This document shows, piece after piece, positions 24,869-33,090 of a DNA stretch of 64,000 nt. The notes under the pieces are model-generated. The model searched no databases and was not told the DNA's origin. It saw only the letters and a program-made list of their open reading frames with translations. The stretch lies in assembly GCF_016864375.1 (NCBI RefSeq), contig NZ_CP069357.1, forward strand, positions 620,001 to 684,000, written 5' to 3'. Source of the stretch: Microvirga sp. VF16. Lineage in GTDB: Bacteria > Pseudomonadota > Alphaproteobacteria > Rhizobiales > Beijerinckiaceae. Numbering within the stretch: position 1 is the stretch's first letter; each line of letters opens with the position of its first letter. A program made the translations under genes and the position numbers.

Positions 24869-24964
24869 ACCTGCGGAGACATGGAGGAATAACTGCCCGG
24901 CACGTTCCATGGCGCACATCGATATTGGCAAATCCCCTTTGAGTCGGGAACTGAGAGGGCCAGC

Positions 24965-25258
24965 ATGACCGACAAAAGCATCGTTCTCACTGCCGCCAAG
25001 CGGCTCGACCCGGCAGCCTGGACACCAGAGACCCTGAAGCTGACCGATCCGCGGCTCTCTCGGGAATTCGCCGAACGCCGAGCAAAGTCGGTTCGAACCG
25101 TCCGCGTCGTCTTAGAAACCCTGAAGGATCCGACCGAAGGGATGCTCGAGGCTGGGTTCTACGCCATCCCTACACCCCGCCCTTACAATACCGATCGCTT
25201 AAGGATGTCCTTCATCGGCATGCTCGATTTCGCGTTAAAACTCCCGGAGGCCAAGTAA
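24965..25258 (+). CDS. Hypothetical protein
   Basis: 97 residues, basic and helical in the middle (SREFAERRAKSVRTVRVVLE). ATG at 24965 preceded by GAGAGGGCCAGC; a degenerate leader (AAATCCCCTTTGAG) lies at 24930. Its stop overlaps the next start by one base (TAATG), so it is the upstream partner of the ImmA-like pair. Confidence 0.6.
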   Translation: MTDKSIVLTAAKRLDPAAWTPETLKLTDPRLSREFAERRAKSVRTVRVVLETLKDPTEGMLEAGFYAIPTPRPYNTDRLRMSFIGMLDFALKLPEAK

Positions 25259-25848
25259 TGCCCCTCTCTCGCGACACATACGAAACCGTTCCATGCGGCC
25301 TTTCCCCGGCGGAGATATTCGCCAAAGCTGATGCCTTCTCAGTGGAAGAAAGGTTCAAGGGAACGATGTCTGGGGCTCTTATTGCTGGAAGCCTCGGCGG
25401 AAAAGTCGAGCAGATTGATCAACGCGCCGGCATGACCATGGGCGGCCCTTTGTCTGATTCCGACAACTGCGAACTTGTCATTGGGGAAGACCATTTCACC
25501 GTACGTCTATCTCAGTCGCACATGGCCGGTACACCGCGAGCCAGCTTTATTGTGGCGCAGTGTGTGGGGCACTTCATTCTTCATGTCCCTACAGTCAAGG
25601 AAAGGTACGGGCACGCCGCCAGAATATTGGTTCGATCACGGCCCACTACCGACAATGAGGCCCTTTGCCAGACAGAGGCCCAGTTGTTTGCCACTCGGCT
25701 GCTAGCTCCGCCAGACCGATTGGCCTTCGAATGGAATAGGGCCAAGGGCAGCTTGGTCAAATTGCGGGCGGTACTCGGGATGCCTGCAGAAAACATAATC
25801 GGCCTCTTGGGAGCTACTTTCGCAACCAAGAGTGCCACACTGGCATGA
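25258..25848 (+). CDS. ImmA/IrrE-like protein, catalytic motif lost (copy A)
   Basis: 196 residues related to the next gene across its length (shared start IPCGLSxxxIF/VPCGLSPAEIF, the helix AQCVGHFILHVP at about 100-111, and TEAQLFATRLLAPPDRL at about 139). In ImmA/IrrE peptidases the helix would read HExxH; here it is QCVGH, so the catalytic glutamate and one zinc ligand are gone. The third-ligand glutamate persists. Expected to be a non-catalytic binding protein, perhaps an inhibitor or decoy of a true ImmA-type protease. Translation is coupled to the previous gene. Confidence 0.65.
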   Translation: MPLSRDTYETVPCGLSPAEIFAKADAFSVEERFKGTMSGALIAGSLGGKVEQIDQRAGMTMGGPLSDSDNCELVIGEDHFTVRLSQSHMAGTPRASFIVAQCVGHFILHVPTVKERYGHAARILVRSRPTTDNEALCQTEAQLFATRLLAPPDRLAFEWNRAKGSLVKLRAVLGMPAENIIGLLGATFATKSATLA

Positions 25849-25858
25849 GGCAGTAAGA

Positions 25859-26419
25859 ATGCGCCTTCCCCGCAACGCACACGATCCCATACCCTGCGGT
25901 CTCTCAAGGGATCAGATCTTCGTCGAGGCAGCCAAATTCGCAAAGGAGGTCGGCTTTACGATCGGTACGCCGACCGTGACCCTGCTCGGCCCGATGGGCG
26001 GCAAAACCGGAATCATGAATGGTCTTGCCGACGTGGTCATCGGTGCGATGCCCAGCGAAGACAGCGACAGCCTGGTTGTCTACGGGGATCGGGATTTCCT
26101 GGTTCTGCTCAAGCCGTCCGATAACCCAGACCTCCCCCGCGCCAACCTCGAGGTCGCCAAGGCCATCGGCCACTACGTGCTCCACACTCCGAAGGTCCGG
26201 GAGAGGCACGGCGCCGACGCCGGATTGATCGTCCGGCACTATCCGAAGTCCAAACCAGAGGAGCAGTGCCAACGCGAGGCCGTGCAGTTCGCCTTCGGGC
26301 TCTTGGCCCCGCTTGATCGCCTGAAAACCGAGTGGGAGCGTGCCAATGGCGACCTCAGGAAGCTACGGGAGATCTTCCGCATGCCCTCGGAACTGATCGA
26401 GGCGCTCTACCAAAGCTGA
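25859..26419 (+). CDS. ImmA/IrrE-like protein, catalytic motif lost (copy B)
   Basis: 186 residues, tandem paralogue of the 25258 gene. The zinc-helix position reads AKAIGHYVLHTP (about 100-111), with HExxH replaced by KAIGH. The later REAVQFAFGLLAPLDRL (about 140) keeps the family's third-ligand helix. Start at ATG 25859, ten bases after the previous stop. Residues 10-60 differ most between copies, which would suit different binding partners. Confidence 0.65.
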   Translation: MRLPRNAHDPIPCGLSRDQIFVEAAKFAKEVGFTIGTPTVTLLGPMGGKTGIMNGLADVVIGAMPSEDSDSLVVYGDRDFLVLLKPSDNPDLPRANLEVAKAIGHYVLHTPKVRERHGADAGLIVRHYPKSKPEEQCQREAVQFAFGLLAPLDRLKTEWERANGDLRKLREIFRMPSELIEALYQS

Positions 26420-26565
26420 AGGGAAGCCGCTTCCTAACCCTTTTGCTCTGGGGAGAGGACCAATCCTCTCTCCTAAGGCTCGGCCATCGGGGCGGTTTTG
26501 TCGTCTTGCCTCAATCGGGACAAGCGATCATCGGATTGCTGAAATCCCCAGAAGGAATTCGGCCC

Positions 26566-26778
26566 ATGACAGATCAAACGATCCCACCGCTTCGGAATGA
26601 TGAGGGCCTTCCCATGGAAAAGCTTTCCCGCGCTCAACTTGAGTCCATCGCCCGCTGGATTGGCGCCGTCACCTCCCACCCGGACGCAACGGCCGAGCAG
26701 CTTGAAGCCGTGTACCAGTACGTGAGCACCGCACGGCTCACGGATATTGCCGAGACCGCCAAGGCGCTCGGCTACTGA
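26566..26778 (+). CDS. Hypothetical small helical protein
   Basis: 70 residues, mostly helical (SRAQLESIARWIGAVTSHPD; EQLEAVYQYVSTARLTDIAE). ATG at 26566 follows leader copy 26542-26556. No domain recognised. Confidence 0.6.
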   Translation: MTDQTIPPLRNDEGLPMEKLSRAQLESIARWIGAVTSHPDATAEQLEAVYQYVSTARLTDIAETAKALGY

Positions 26779-26857
26779 GAACAAGGCCCAACGGTAACCT
26801 CTTTCGAGGGCCGTTCGCGAAGGAAGATGATTTTAAATCCCCGAAAGGAAGAAGATC

Positions 26858-27565
26858 ATGGACGCAGTTGGCATCATTTACACCGTCGTCGAGACCCAGC
26901 GCCTGGCTTCGATCGCTGAGGCCGGTCTGAAGAGCCAGCTCTTCCGCATGGACAATGAGGAACTGATCGACGGCTTCCTGTTCGGCCGCGATCTCAACGC
27001 AATCCGCGTCTCGGACCTCGTCAACGCCGAGAGTGCCCCCTTCACGATCATTGGCTTCAACGCCGACTCGATTTCCGAGATCGTCGACATCATGCCGCTT
27101 ACCGGCGGCGTCGAGCACCACGGCATCCGGGAGATGGCCTACTCGACCGAGCCGTTCACCATCCCGGCTTCCGAACTCGAGTATCTCGACGTGGCCGGTG
27201 ACTGCTGGATGCAGGTTGAGGGCTACAAGGCTCCGCCGGCGCATCTCGAGATGCTGAACGTCTCGGCCAACGACAACGGTGTCGAAGAGGAACTCGTCGA
27301 GGACACGGAGGTCCCCGGTTCGGAACTCCCGGCTCCCGCTGAGGCGCCGACAGAGCCGGCGGTTGCGGCAGGTGCTCCCGAGAAGAAGAAGTACGATCGG
27401 CCGTATCTGCTGCCGAAGGAGTATTTCAAGATGCTGCGCGAGACCGGCCAATATGTCCCTCGCACCAAGAAGCCCGCTGAGAAGCCCACCAAGCGGGTTC
27501 GTTCTGAGGCCGAGCTTCGGGCGATTGGTGGCTATTTTGCCCGCAAGCGTCAGCAGGCGGCCTAA
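26858..27565 (+). CDS. Hypothetical acidic protein
   Basis: 235 residues. Residues 1-135 look globular, with strands and acidic helices (NEELIDGFLFGRDLNAIRVS). Residues 140-180 are an acidic Pro/Ala/Glu linker. The basic C-terminus (KKPAEKPTKRVRSEAELRAI) could bind nucleic acid. ATG at 26858 follows a perfect leader copy (26835-26849). Strongly codon-biased (GC-rich third positions), suggesting good expression. Confidence 0.7.
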   Translation: MDAVGIIYTVVETQRLASIAEAGLKSQLFRMDNEELIDGFLFGRDLNAIRVSDLVNAESAPFTIIGFNADSISEIVDIMPLTGGVEHHGIREMAYSTEPFTIPASELEYLDVAGDCWMQVEGYKAPPAHLEMLNVSANDNGVEEELVEDTEVPGSELPAPAEAPTEPAVAAGAPEKKKYDRPYLLPKEYFKMLRETGQYVPRTKKPAEKPTKRVRSEAELRAIGGYFARKRQQAA

Positions 27566-27574
27566 GATCGCCCC

Positions 27575-27931
27575 ATGTCCGATCTTTCTGAGGGAGCCGA
27601 CGGCGCCATCGCCGTCGGCAAGCGGGCTCGCTATGTTGGTCATCCAGAGATGACCACTTGGAACAAGCCCTGCATCGGCGTCACGGGGCGGATCACTCGA
27701 GAGCACGTGTTCCAGTCCAAATACACTGAGACCGAGCAAACCCTTTGGGTTTTTGAGCCGGAACTGCCAGGCAAGTGCCTGCCCGCCTGGATGTATGTCC
27801 GCTCTCGCGATATCAGGCCCATCGCTGAGGATGTTCCGCCCCAGGGTGAAGCGTCCCTTGCAGGGGATTGCTCGTACGACTCCATGCTGCGGAAGGCCGG
27901 TATTGCCAACGAGGATTGCTCCCGGCCCTGA
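27575..27931 (+). CDS. Hypothetical protein
   Basis: 118 residues. Beta-rich centre (KPCIGVTGRITREHVFQSKY; TLWVFEPELPGKCLPAWMYV) that may be a small SH3- or KOW-like barrel. Four cysteines. It starts nine bases after the previous stop and is probably co-transcribed with it. Confidence 0.6.
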   Translation: MSDLSEGADGAIAVGKRARYVGHPEMTTWNKPCIGVTGRITREHVFQSKYTETEQTLWVFEPELPGKCLPAWMYVRSRDIRPIAEDVPPQGEASLAGDCSYDSMLRKAGIANEDCSRP

Positions 27932-28073
27932 GGCCGAGAGCAAGGTTCACTTCTTGAGCGCAAGGATCAATGCGGCGATAGCCGAAATAATCTGCGCGAC
28001 GTCAATCACTATGGTCACTTCCATCGGAATTATCCATGAAATGACCCATGGCCACAGGTCGCTAAACCTAAGG

Positions 28074-28199
28074 CAGAGCTAGCTCTGGTTTGAGAACGTC
28101 GCGGCTTTGAAGCTCTAACAGCTTCCCATCCGGCCGGTACGGGCTCTCAGGAACGTCTCTCGTTCGTTCCTGAGGTGCGTCTCACGCTCATTCAGCGTG
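28074..28199. other. Cluster of four palindromes in a 418-bp gap
   Basis: The gap 27932-28349 contains no convincing gene. Within it lie CAGAGCTAGCTCTG (28074-28087), GAAGCT-N5-AGCTTC (28109-28125), CTCAGGAAC-N11-GTTCCTGAG (28146-28174) and CACGCT-N5-AGCGTG (28183-28199). Their close succession suggests a structured RNA or protein-binding DNA upstream of the 28350 gene; which strand is used is unclear. Confidence 0.5.
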
Positions 28200-28349
28200 C
28201 CTGACAAGCACCTACATAAGCGCCCGTCCTACTGATTCAATAGTTTTCAAGCTACTCAGTTCCTTCGAAATTGTGGACGGATGTCCTGTCGCTTTCCTGC
28301 CTGAGGGATCGAATTCGATTTGATTCAAATCCCCGAAAAGGATTGAGCG

Positions 28350-28766
28350 ATGGCAAAGGCGGCTCCCCACGAATGCACCCGTTGCGGCGGCACGGGAATG
28401 ACCACCCACATCCGTGTCCACTACGCCGTCCCTGGCCTCTGCTTCGCCTGTGACGGCGATGGCAAGCGGGAAACCCAGGTAAAGAACATCGAAGCTGCCA
28501 AGCGCGCAAAACAGGTCCGTGCGCTTGCCGAAAAGGCCAATGCTGAAATCCGCGCACTTGCCGAGGAGCACGGGGGCCAGAACCTCCACCTCTCCTATGA
28601 GAAGCGCCGAGCCTTCGCATTCTCTGAAGTCTTCTCGACCGCACAGTACGCCGAGAAGTTCAACATGAAGCCCAAAGAGGCCTTCATCGAGCTTGCCCGG
28701 TCCTGGCCACACTATCGGATCTGGACCGACGAACAGGGGCAGCCGAAGGGTTGGTGGTACGCCTGA
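28350..28766 (+). CDS. CxxCxGxG zinc-finger protein
   Basis: 138 residues. Two half-sites, CTRCGGTGM (about 9-17) and CFACDGDGK (about 31-39), match the CxxCxGxG repeats of the DnaJ zinc domain, so one zinc ion is expected. A charged helix follows (KRAKQVRALAEKANAEIRAL), then a Trp-rich end (DEQGQPKGWWYA). No J-domain. ATG at 28350 follows leader copy 28327-28342. Ends at the 28771 terminator. Confidence 0.7.
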   Translation: MAKAAPHECTRCGGTGMTTHIRVHYAVPGLCFACDGDGKRETQVKNIEAAKRAKQVRALAEKANAEIRALAEEHGGQNLHLSYEKRRAFAFSEVFSTAQYAEKFNMKPKEAFIELARSWPHYRIWTDEQGQPKGWWYA

Positions 28767-28770
28767 GATC

Positions 28771-28794
28771 AAGCCCGCTATCGCGGGCTTTTTT
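28771..28794 (+). terminator. Rho-independent terminator
   Basis: AGCCCGC-TATC-GCGGGCT stem and six T. CAAACCC follows 14 bases after the T run. Confidence 0.92.
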
Positions 28795-28895
28795 CATGCT
28801 CGGTCACACAAACCCTGGTTCTGCCCGGGGACCTCGCATCATTCTCCGATCCAAGATCGTGAGTTCATCAAGATCAAAATCCCCGGAGAAAAACG

Positions 28896-29234
28896 ATGGC
28901 AGCAGTGGCTCCCGCAACCGAAATGGGCATGTTCCGGCAATTCTCATTTCTGAGCTTCCATACGGCGATGGACGCCTTCACAGCGGTCACGAATGCTGAT
29001 CCTGCCGGGATCATCCCGGTCAGCCATGACGTGATCAACAACCTTGTTCAGGTCTCCGAAGTGGACGGGAACACGGTTCAGGAGATGCTCCGGGCCGCCG
29101 GTATCAACGTCGAGGGTGAGACAGTCAGCCTTCCCCTTCAGGATGTTTGGGTCGCTGGAGCGTTCGACACTCTCGACTACGCCTTTGAGGATTATGTCGA
29201 CGAGGAACACGGCCTCTTCCGCTGTGCGGCCTAA
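28896..29234 (+). CDS. Hypothetical protein
   Basis: 112 residues. Helical middle (VINNLVQVSEVDGNTVQEML) and acidic end (YAFEDYVDEEHGLF). ATG at 28896 follows leader variant 28877-28891 (AAATCCCCGGAGAAA), in which GGAG serves as the ribosome site. No family recognised. Confidence 0.6.
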   Translation: MAAVAPATEMGMFRQFSFLSFHTAMDAFTAVTNADPAGIIPVSHDVINNLVQVSEVDGNTVQEMLRAAGINVEGETVSLPLQDVWVAGAFDTLDYAFEDYVDEEHGLFRCAA

Positions 29235-29320
29235 GTGCGGCCCACCACCAGACAAATCGTTTCTGCCAGCTCGGGATCAATGAAACATCCGAGATGAAAT
29301 CCCCAGAAAGGAAATCCGCC

Positions 29321-29722
29321 GTGCCCGATCTTCGCTACCACATCGTTCCGCAGGGCTTGATGATGTCGGTCAATGGCGAGCCGACCTACTGGTCTGACCG
29401 CAAGGCGTCCTTCGGCATCCTTTGGGAGCACATTGACGACACCCAGGTCGAGATCCTCCGCCACGGGCGGGTCGAGATGATCCTCGAGCGGGAAGCCTCA
29501 TTCAATGCATTCTATACCGAGCTCGGTGCGGAGGCGCCTCGGGCGAGCAAGGCCTTTGTGACCGTCGAGCATCTCGACCATGAGACGATCGACACCCTCA
29601 ATCGTGTTCTGGCCGGCGAGGAAAAGCCAATCGTCATCGCTACTGCGATGCAGAAGTTGGCGCGGCAAGCCCTTCTTCGGGTCATGCCGGCGCACAAGCG
29701 CTACATGCTCGAAGCCGCCTGA
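29321..29722 (+). CDS. Hypothetical protein
   Basis: 133 residues from GTG 29321, positioned eight bases after the GGA of leader copy 29297-29312; an in-frame ATG at 29294 lies before the leader core and would translate it. Globular alpha/beta with WEHIDDTQVEILRHGRVEMI and a helical C-terminus. Function unknown. Confidence 0.6.
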   Translation: MPDLRYHIVPQGLMMSVNGEPTYWSDRKASFGILWEHIDDTQVEILRHGRVEMILEREASFNAFYTELGAEAPRASKAFVTVEHLDHETIDTLNRVLAGEEKPIVIATAMQKLARQALLRVMPAHKRYMLEAA

Positions 29723-29735
29723 GGGAGGGCTCACA

Positions 29736-29927
29736 ATGCACCCTCGCCTCAATCGGCCCCGTCGGGCCCTCGTCATCCGGATTCACAGGGAGACCCTCGC
29801 ATCGCGAATGGCCGCAGCATTCGTGACTCTGCGGGATAAGCCATCCGGCCCTCGAGAAACCTTCCTACGCCTTCGAGCCGAGGAAGCCCGTCTGGCTATC
29901 CGGCATCCGGGCCGGAAGCGCCGCTAA
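29736..29927 (+). CDS. Small very basic protein
   Basis: 63 residues, about a quarter arginine (NRPRRALVIRIHRETLASRM). GAGGGAGGG upstream of ATG 29736, 13 bases after the previous stop. The charge suits nucleic-acid binding, but no motif is known. Confidence 0.5.
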   Translation: MHPRLNRPRRALVIRIHRETLASRMAAAFVTLRDKPSGPRETFLRLRAEEARLAIRHPGRKRR

Positions 29928-29997
29928 ACCATCGGGATTTTCTGTCCTTCTGAGATGGGCAGACAAACCGAGATGAAAATCCCCGAAAGGAATGGCC

Positions 29998-30411
29998 ATG
30001 GCGTTCGACTTCTCGAAGATCAAGGTTCTCACCCCGGAGGAGCGGGCAGCGCGGGAGGCGGCCGACTTTCAGGCCCAGATCGCCGAGGACGCCAAGAAGC
30101 GTGAGGAGTTGTCCAAGCACACGATCACCGTGACCCTGAGTGAGTTCCCAATGCACCGGTTCACGACATCGGGAGACAAGATCGTCGCCTTCCACGGAGC
30201 CGATGAACGGGGCCGCCGCTTCTCCGGGACCTACTTCGTCCCCTACTTCCGGGACCGCTCCGAGATCGACGCGATGCTCGCCCCCATGGATCAGGGCACC
30301 AACGTCGTGGTCCGCGGCTACTGGAAGAAGCGCACCTGGCGCAACCAGCAGAACCAGGAGGTCGAGTCCTGGGAATTCCAGATCCAATTCGTCGAGCCCA
30401 AGCAGGGCTGA
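29998..30411 (+). CDS. Hypothetical protein, possible OB-fold
   Basis: 137 residues. Helical N-terminus (PEERAAREAADFQAQIAEDA), then a beta-barrel-like region (TITVTLSEFPMHRFTTSGDK, RFSGTYFVPYFRDRSEIDAM, TNVVVRGYWKKRTWRNQQNQ, WEFQIQFVEP) with aromatic and basic residues typical of single-strand-binding barrels. It is similar in plan to the 2278 protein but not clearly homologous. ATG 29998 preferred over 29992 for spacing from leader copy 29977-29991. Confidence 0.6.
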   Translation: MAFDFSKIKVLTPEERAAREAADFQAQIAEDAKKREELSKHTITVTLSEFPMHRFTTSGDKIVAFHGADERGRRFSGTYFVPYFRDRSEIDAMLAPMDQGTNVVVRGYWKKRTWRNQQNQEVESWEFQIQFVEPKQG

Positions 30412-30452
30412 AGCCACCGATCCGTCCTATCCGAACAGCAGGAGACGCCGTT

Positions 30453-30677
30453 ATGTCCGACCAGAAGATCGTGTCCGCTCGCATCACTCCGATTTCACGC
30501 TCGCCGTTCGGCCCGCTGCCGGAGGTCCACGCCACCCTTGAGGACGGCAATGAAGTAAAGCTGTTCGACTACTATCCGGACGAAATCAGCTTCTCCTCGT
30601 CCGAATTCGTCGGTCTGACCGAGGAGCAGGGTCGCCGCCTCAAGTTCCAGAAGGACGTGGCTTTCCTCCGCTCCTAA
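30453..30677 (+). CDS. Hypothetical protein
   Basis: 74 residues, beta-rich start (VSARITPISRSPFGPLPEVH) and acidic middle. ATG at 30453 after CAGGAGACGCCGTT. Same transcript as the neighbours by spacing. No family recognised. Confidence 0.6.
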   Translation: MSDQKIVSARITPISRSPFGPLPEVHATLEDGNEVKLFDYYPDEISFSSSEFVGLTEEQGRRLKFQKDVAFLRS

Positions 30678-30716
30678 GCCGACACCCTCCCCCACATCAA
30701 GAGAAGGATAGCGCCG

Positions 30717-31358
30717 ATGACGGCTGCCACCGACCTGATCGCCACTCACCGCTGCTTCGTGTTCCCGGACGCCGAGACTGCCGGAGCGGTCTACACCGAG
30801 CTCATGCTCCGCAGCGAAACCGACTACATGGGTCTCTACATCGACCCGCCGACCAAGACGATCCTGGTTAGTGAGCCCTTCGGTGATGCCTTCGTGTCCC
30901 TGCTCGACGACACCGGCAATCTCGGTCCCGAAATCCTGGTAAAGCAGAAGATCGGGAACGCCTTCTACGACGTCGGCAACGCCCTCGAGGTCCTGCAGAA
31001 GATCTGGCACACACCCCAGTATGGAATGGGCACCGACGGCAACCTCTATCTGATGAGTGGGCCGGACATCGTCTACAACCTTCCCCCAGGTGGGAAACTC
31101 GGTCTCTTCTACGACACCGACACCGCCCTGGGCGGAACACTCCACAAGCATGGCCCGGCCGATCTGGTCGAGGAACAATTCGTCAAACATCGCGACGCCT
31201 TCCGGGCGGCCGGCTGGTACGAGCGCGCCAACCAGATGAGGTTCGTCGAGATTCCGGTCGCTTCCCTCACGCCGCCGGTGATCGCCGAATTGAATGCCTG
31301 CCTTTCCATTTCGGGGCGCATCGGGAAAATCACCGAACGCCTTGGTCCCCTCCACTGA
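30717..31358 (+). CDS. Hypothetical protein
   Basis: 213 residues, globular, with HRCFVFPDAETAGAVYTELM near the start and GNAFYDVGNALEVLQKIWHT in the middle. No signal peptide or motif. ATG at 30717 follows AGAGAAGGATAGCGCCG. Function unknown. Confidence 0.6.
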   Translation: MTAATDLIATHRCFVFPDAETAGAVYTELMLRSETDYMGLYIDPPTKTILVSEPFGDAFVSLLDDTGNLGPEILVKQKIGNAFYDVGNALEVLQKIWHTPQYGMGTDGNLYLMSGPDIVYNLPPGGKLGLFYDTDTALGGTLHKHGPADLVEEQFVKHRDAFRAAGWYERANQMRFVEIPVASLTPPVIAELNACLSISGRIGKITERLGPLH

Positions 31359-31372
31359 CCGGGAGGGGCACA

Positions 31373-31543
31373 ATCGACGATTGTCCCCACTGCGAGGGAA
31401 CAGGGGAGCGGGATTGGCTCAGCGGAGCCCGCTGTTACGAGTGCGAAGGCACGGGCATCGCCAAGGACGATGATCCGTGCCGCGACTGTCGGGGTGACGG
31501 AGCCTGCTCAGGCCGGTGCCTGGAGAATGCGTCCGGTCACTAA
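31373..31543 (+). CDS. Cysteine-rich CxxCxGxG protein without a standard start codon
   Basis: An open frame reading IDDCPHCEGTGERDWLSGAR, CYECEGTGIAKDDDPCRDCR, GDGACSGRCLENASGH, stop at 31541. Three CxxC(x)G-type pairs form a DnaJ-like zinc ribbon related to the 28350 protein. No ATG, GTG or TTG precedes the first cysteine in frame; the frame overlaps the preceding stop and the nearest candidate is CTG at 31355 with GGGAGGGG after it. Either initiation is unusual or this is a gene remnant. Confidence 0.45.
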   Translation: MDDCPHCEGTGERDWLSGARCYECEGTGIAKDDDPCRDCRGDGACSGRCLENASGH

Positions 31544-31761
31544 GAATTGAGTGGGCGGCTGATACGAAAGTCCTCGAAGAAGCCGCTCACAAAATGGTGT
31601 GAGGCGCTTTCCAGCGCCCGGATCTTCTCTTCCACCAAGTCAGCCAAGACGCTGCTCGGATGAGAGGCCCGGACCTCTCTGACTGCATCCCTGACCTGAT
31701 TGAGGTCTAAGGAAGAAACCATCGCCCCCTGACTATTTCTGGGCCCCTGTTCCAGTGTCAT
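31540..31761 (-). CDS. Hypothetical small protein
   Basis: 73 residues with a helical core (NQVRDAVREVRASHPSSVLA; LVEEKIRALESASHHF). ATG at 31761 chosen because GGAG lies nine bases upstream; a longer in-frame start at 31836 has no ribosome site. It converges with the cysteine-rich frame. Confidence 0.5.
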   Translation of the reverse strand: MTLEQGPRNSQGAMVSSLDLNQVRDAVREVRASHPSSVLADLVEEKIRALESASHHFVSGFFEDFRISRPLNS

Positions 31762-32072
31762 GCGTGATCTCCACGTATGCCGACGATGCGGCGGAATAGC
31801 CCCAGCCCAACCGCCACACCAAAGTAGGAATGGCATTCGGCGGTTTCTATTGAGGCCCTGATTACGAATTCGTTATTGCGCCGGCTCCTCACCGGCATGT
31901 GAACAATGGCCGACCCACGGCATCGGGTCGATTACGCCAGGGGTAATGAGAATGGCCCCCGGTCGGCCGCCAAGCCTGGGGAAAGTTGACCAGTTCGGTC
32001 GAAGTTCGTCTGATTTGGTTTAAAACAGGGAAAGGGGAGGACAACGCTCCCCGAAATCATTGGGGGAAAACG
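31762..32072. other. Intergenic stretch, no gene seen
   Basis: About 310 bp. A stem-loop CGACCC-N7-GGGTCG lies near 31912-31929. AT-richer parts (GATTACGAATTCGTTATTG near 31860) may hold divergent promoters. A CCCCGAAATCATTGGGGG palindrome at 32049-32066, directly before the 32073 start, may mask its ribosome site. Confidence 0.35.
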
Positions 32073-32411
32073 ATGTTCTCGTTCCTGTCGCAATTCTTCC
32101 TGGGAGAGCCGCCGCAGCCGCGGGACTTCGACATCGGGGCGATCTACCACTCCCCGAACCTCCATGCCTTTTTCATGTTCGGCCTCATTCTGCTCTGCAT
32201 GTGCCTGGCTCCGGCAGTGCTGGCTCTCTGGAAGGCTCACAGGCAGGGATGGGCCACTGGGCTCGGCCTCGTGGTTCTTGTCGGGGTAGCCATCGCGACA
32301 GGCGGCGTCTACGCCAGCGGATACTCAGAGGCGAAATACCCCAACCTTCAAGGAGCGCCGGCCAAGAAAACAGCCGCCGCCGGCAGCACAACGTCTCGCA
32401 CCTTCGACTAA
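32073..32411 (+). CDS. Small membrane protein
   Basis: 112 residues with two hydrophobic helices (about 32-52, FFMFGLILLCMCLAPAVLAL, and 60-82, GLGLVVLVGVAIATGGVY) and a hydrophilic Ala/Thr tail. Start at ATG 32073 following TGGGGGAAAACG. Inner-membrane location expected; function unknown. Confidence 0.6.
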   Translation: MFSFLSQFFLGEPPQPRDFDIGAIYHSPNLHAFFMFGLILLCMCLAPAVLALWKAHRQGWATGLGLVVLVGVAIATGGVYASGYSEAKYPNLQGAPAKKTAAAGSTTSRTFD

Positions 32412-32483
32412 CCCGTAACGGGTGCTGCCTTGGTAAAAACCCCGAGGAGACACTAGGCCGTCAAAGGAAGAGGAGGACCGATC

Positions 32484-32771
32484 GTGTCCGGATTCATCAT
32501 TGAGGCGACGATCACAGGGCCGCAGGCGACCCTCGGCGAATTCAGAACCCAGTTTTTGGATTCCTTTCCCGTCATCAGGAAAGACAGCTCGGAAGAAATC
32601 ATCGTCACCTTATCAGGCGGTGACCTGGACCCGCGTCCTACTCTCCTGAACCTCTCCGGCGAGTTTTCCGCCCTGACATTCTCGGTTGTGGAATATGCGG
32701 CTCATCTCGGGATCGATCAGGCATCGCACTGTTGGATCGCGCAGGACGGAGAAATGAGGCCCGGACAATAG
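32484..32771 (+). CDS. Hypothetical protein
   Basis: 95 residues from a GTG at 32484 preceded by GGAAGAGGAGG. Alpha/beta pattern (FIIEATITGPQATLGEFRTQ; FSALTFSVVEYAAHLG). A degenerate leader core (AAAACCCCGAGGAGA) lies at 32435-32450, 33 bases from the start and probably not functional for it. Confidence 0.5.
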   Translation: MSGFIIEATITGPQATLGEFRTQFLDSFPVIRKDSSEEIIVTLSGGDLDPRPTLLNLSGEFSALTFSVVEYAAHLGIDQASHCWIAQDGEMRPGQ

Positions 32772-32898
32772 GGACACCAGCGACGGCATTCTGGGGAATG
32801 AACTCGTCCAAGCCACGGCTCTTGCATCGTTCGGAAGCTTATTTCGGATCATGAGCGTGAAGATGAATTCGGAAAAATCCCCAGAAAGGATCAGGACA

Positions 32899-33042
32899 AT
32901 GGCTCGCTTCAACCCGGTTCAGGCAGCTCTCGCCAACGCACGCAGCCAGGGTCGCAGCACCCACAAGGTCGTCGACACCCGCCGGAAGGGCAAGGGCGTC
33001 CCCTACAACCGCGCTGCAGCCAAGCGCCGCGACGACTACTGA
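32899..33042 (+). CDS. Small highly basic protein
   Basis: 47 residues, about a third Arg/Lys (NARSQGRSTHKVVDTRRKGK). ATG at 32899 lies eight bases after leader copy 32875-32890. The leader supports it as a real gene despite its size. Nucleic-acid binding is plausible. Confidence 0.6.
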   Translation: MARFNPVQAALANARSQGRSTHKVVDTRRKGKGVPYNRAAAKRRDDY

Positions 33043-33090
33043 GCCGGCCGCATCCTTCGCCCTCCCTCCTCGAAATCGAAAGCAGCCTCG

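Noticed and set aside
26738..27943. Long minus-strand frame (401 codons) opposite 26858-27931
   Set aside because: Antisense shadow of two well-supported genes that have leader motifs and matched codon use.
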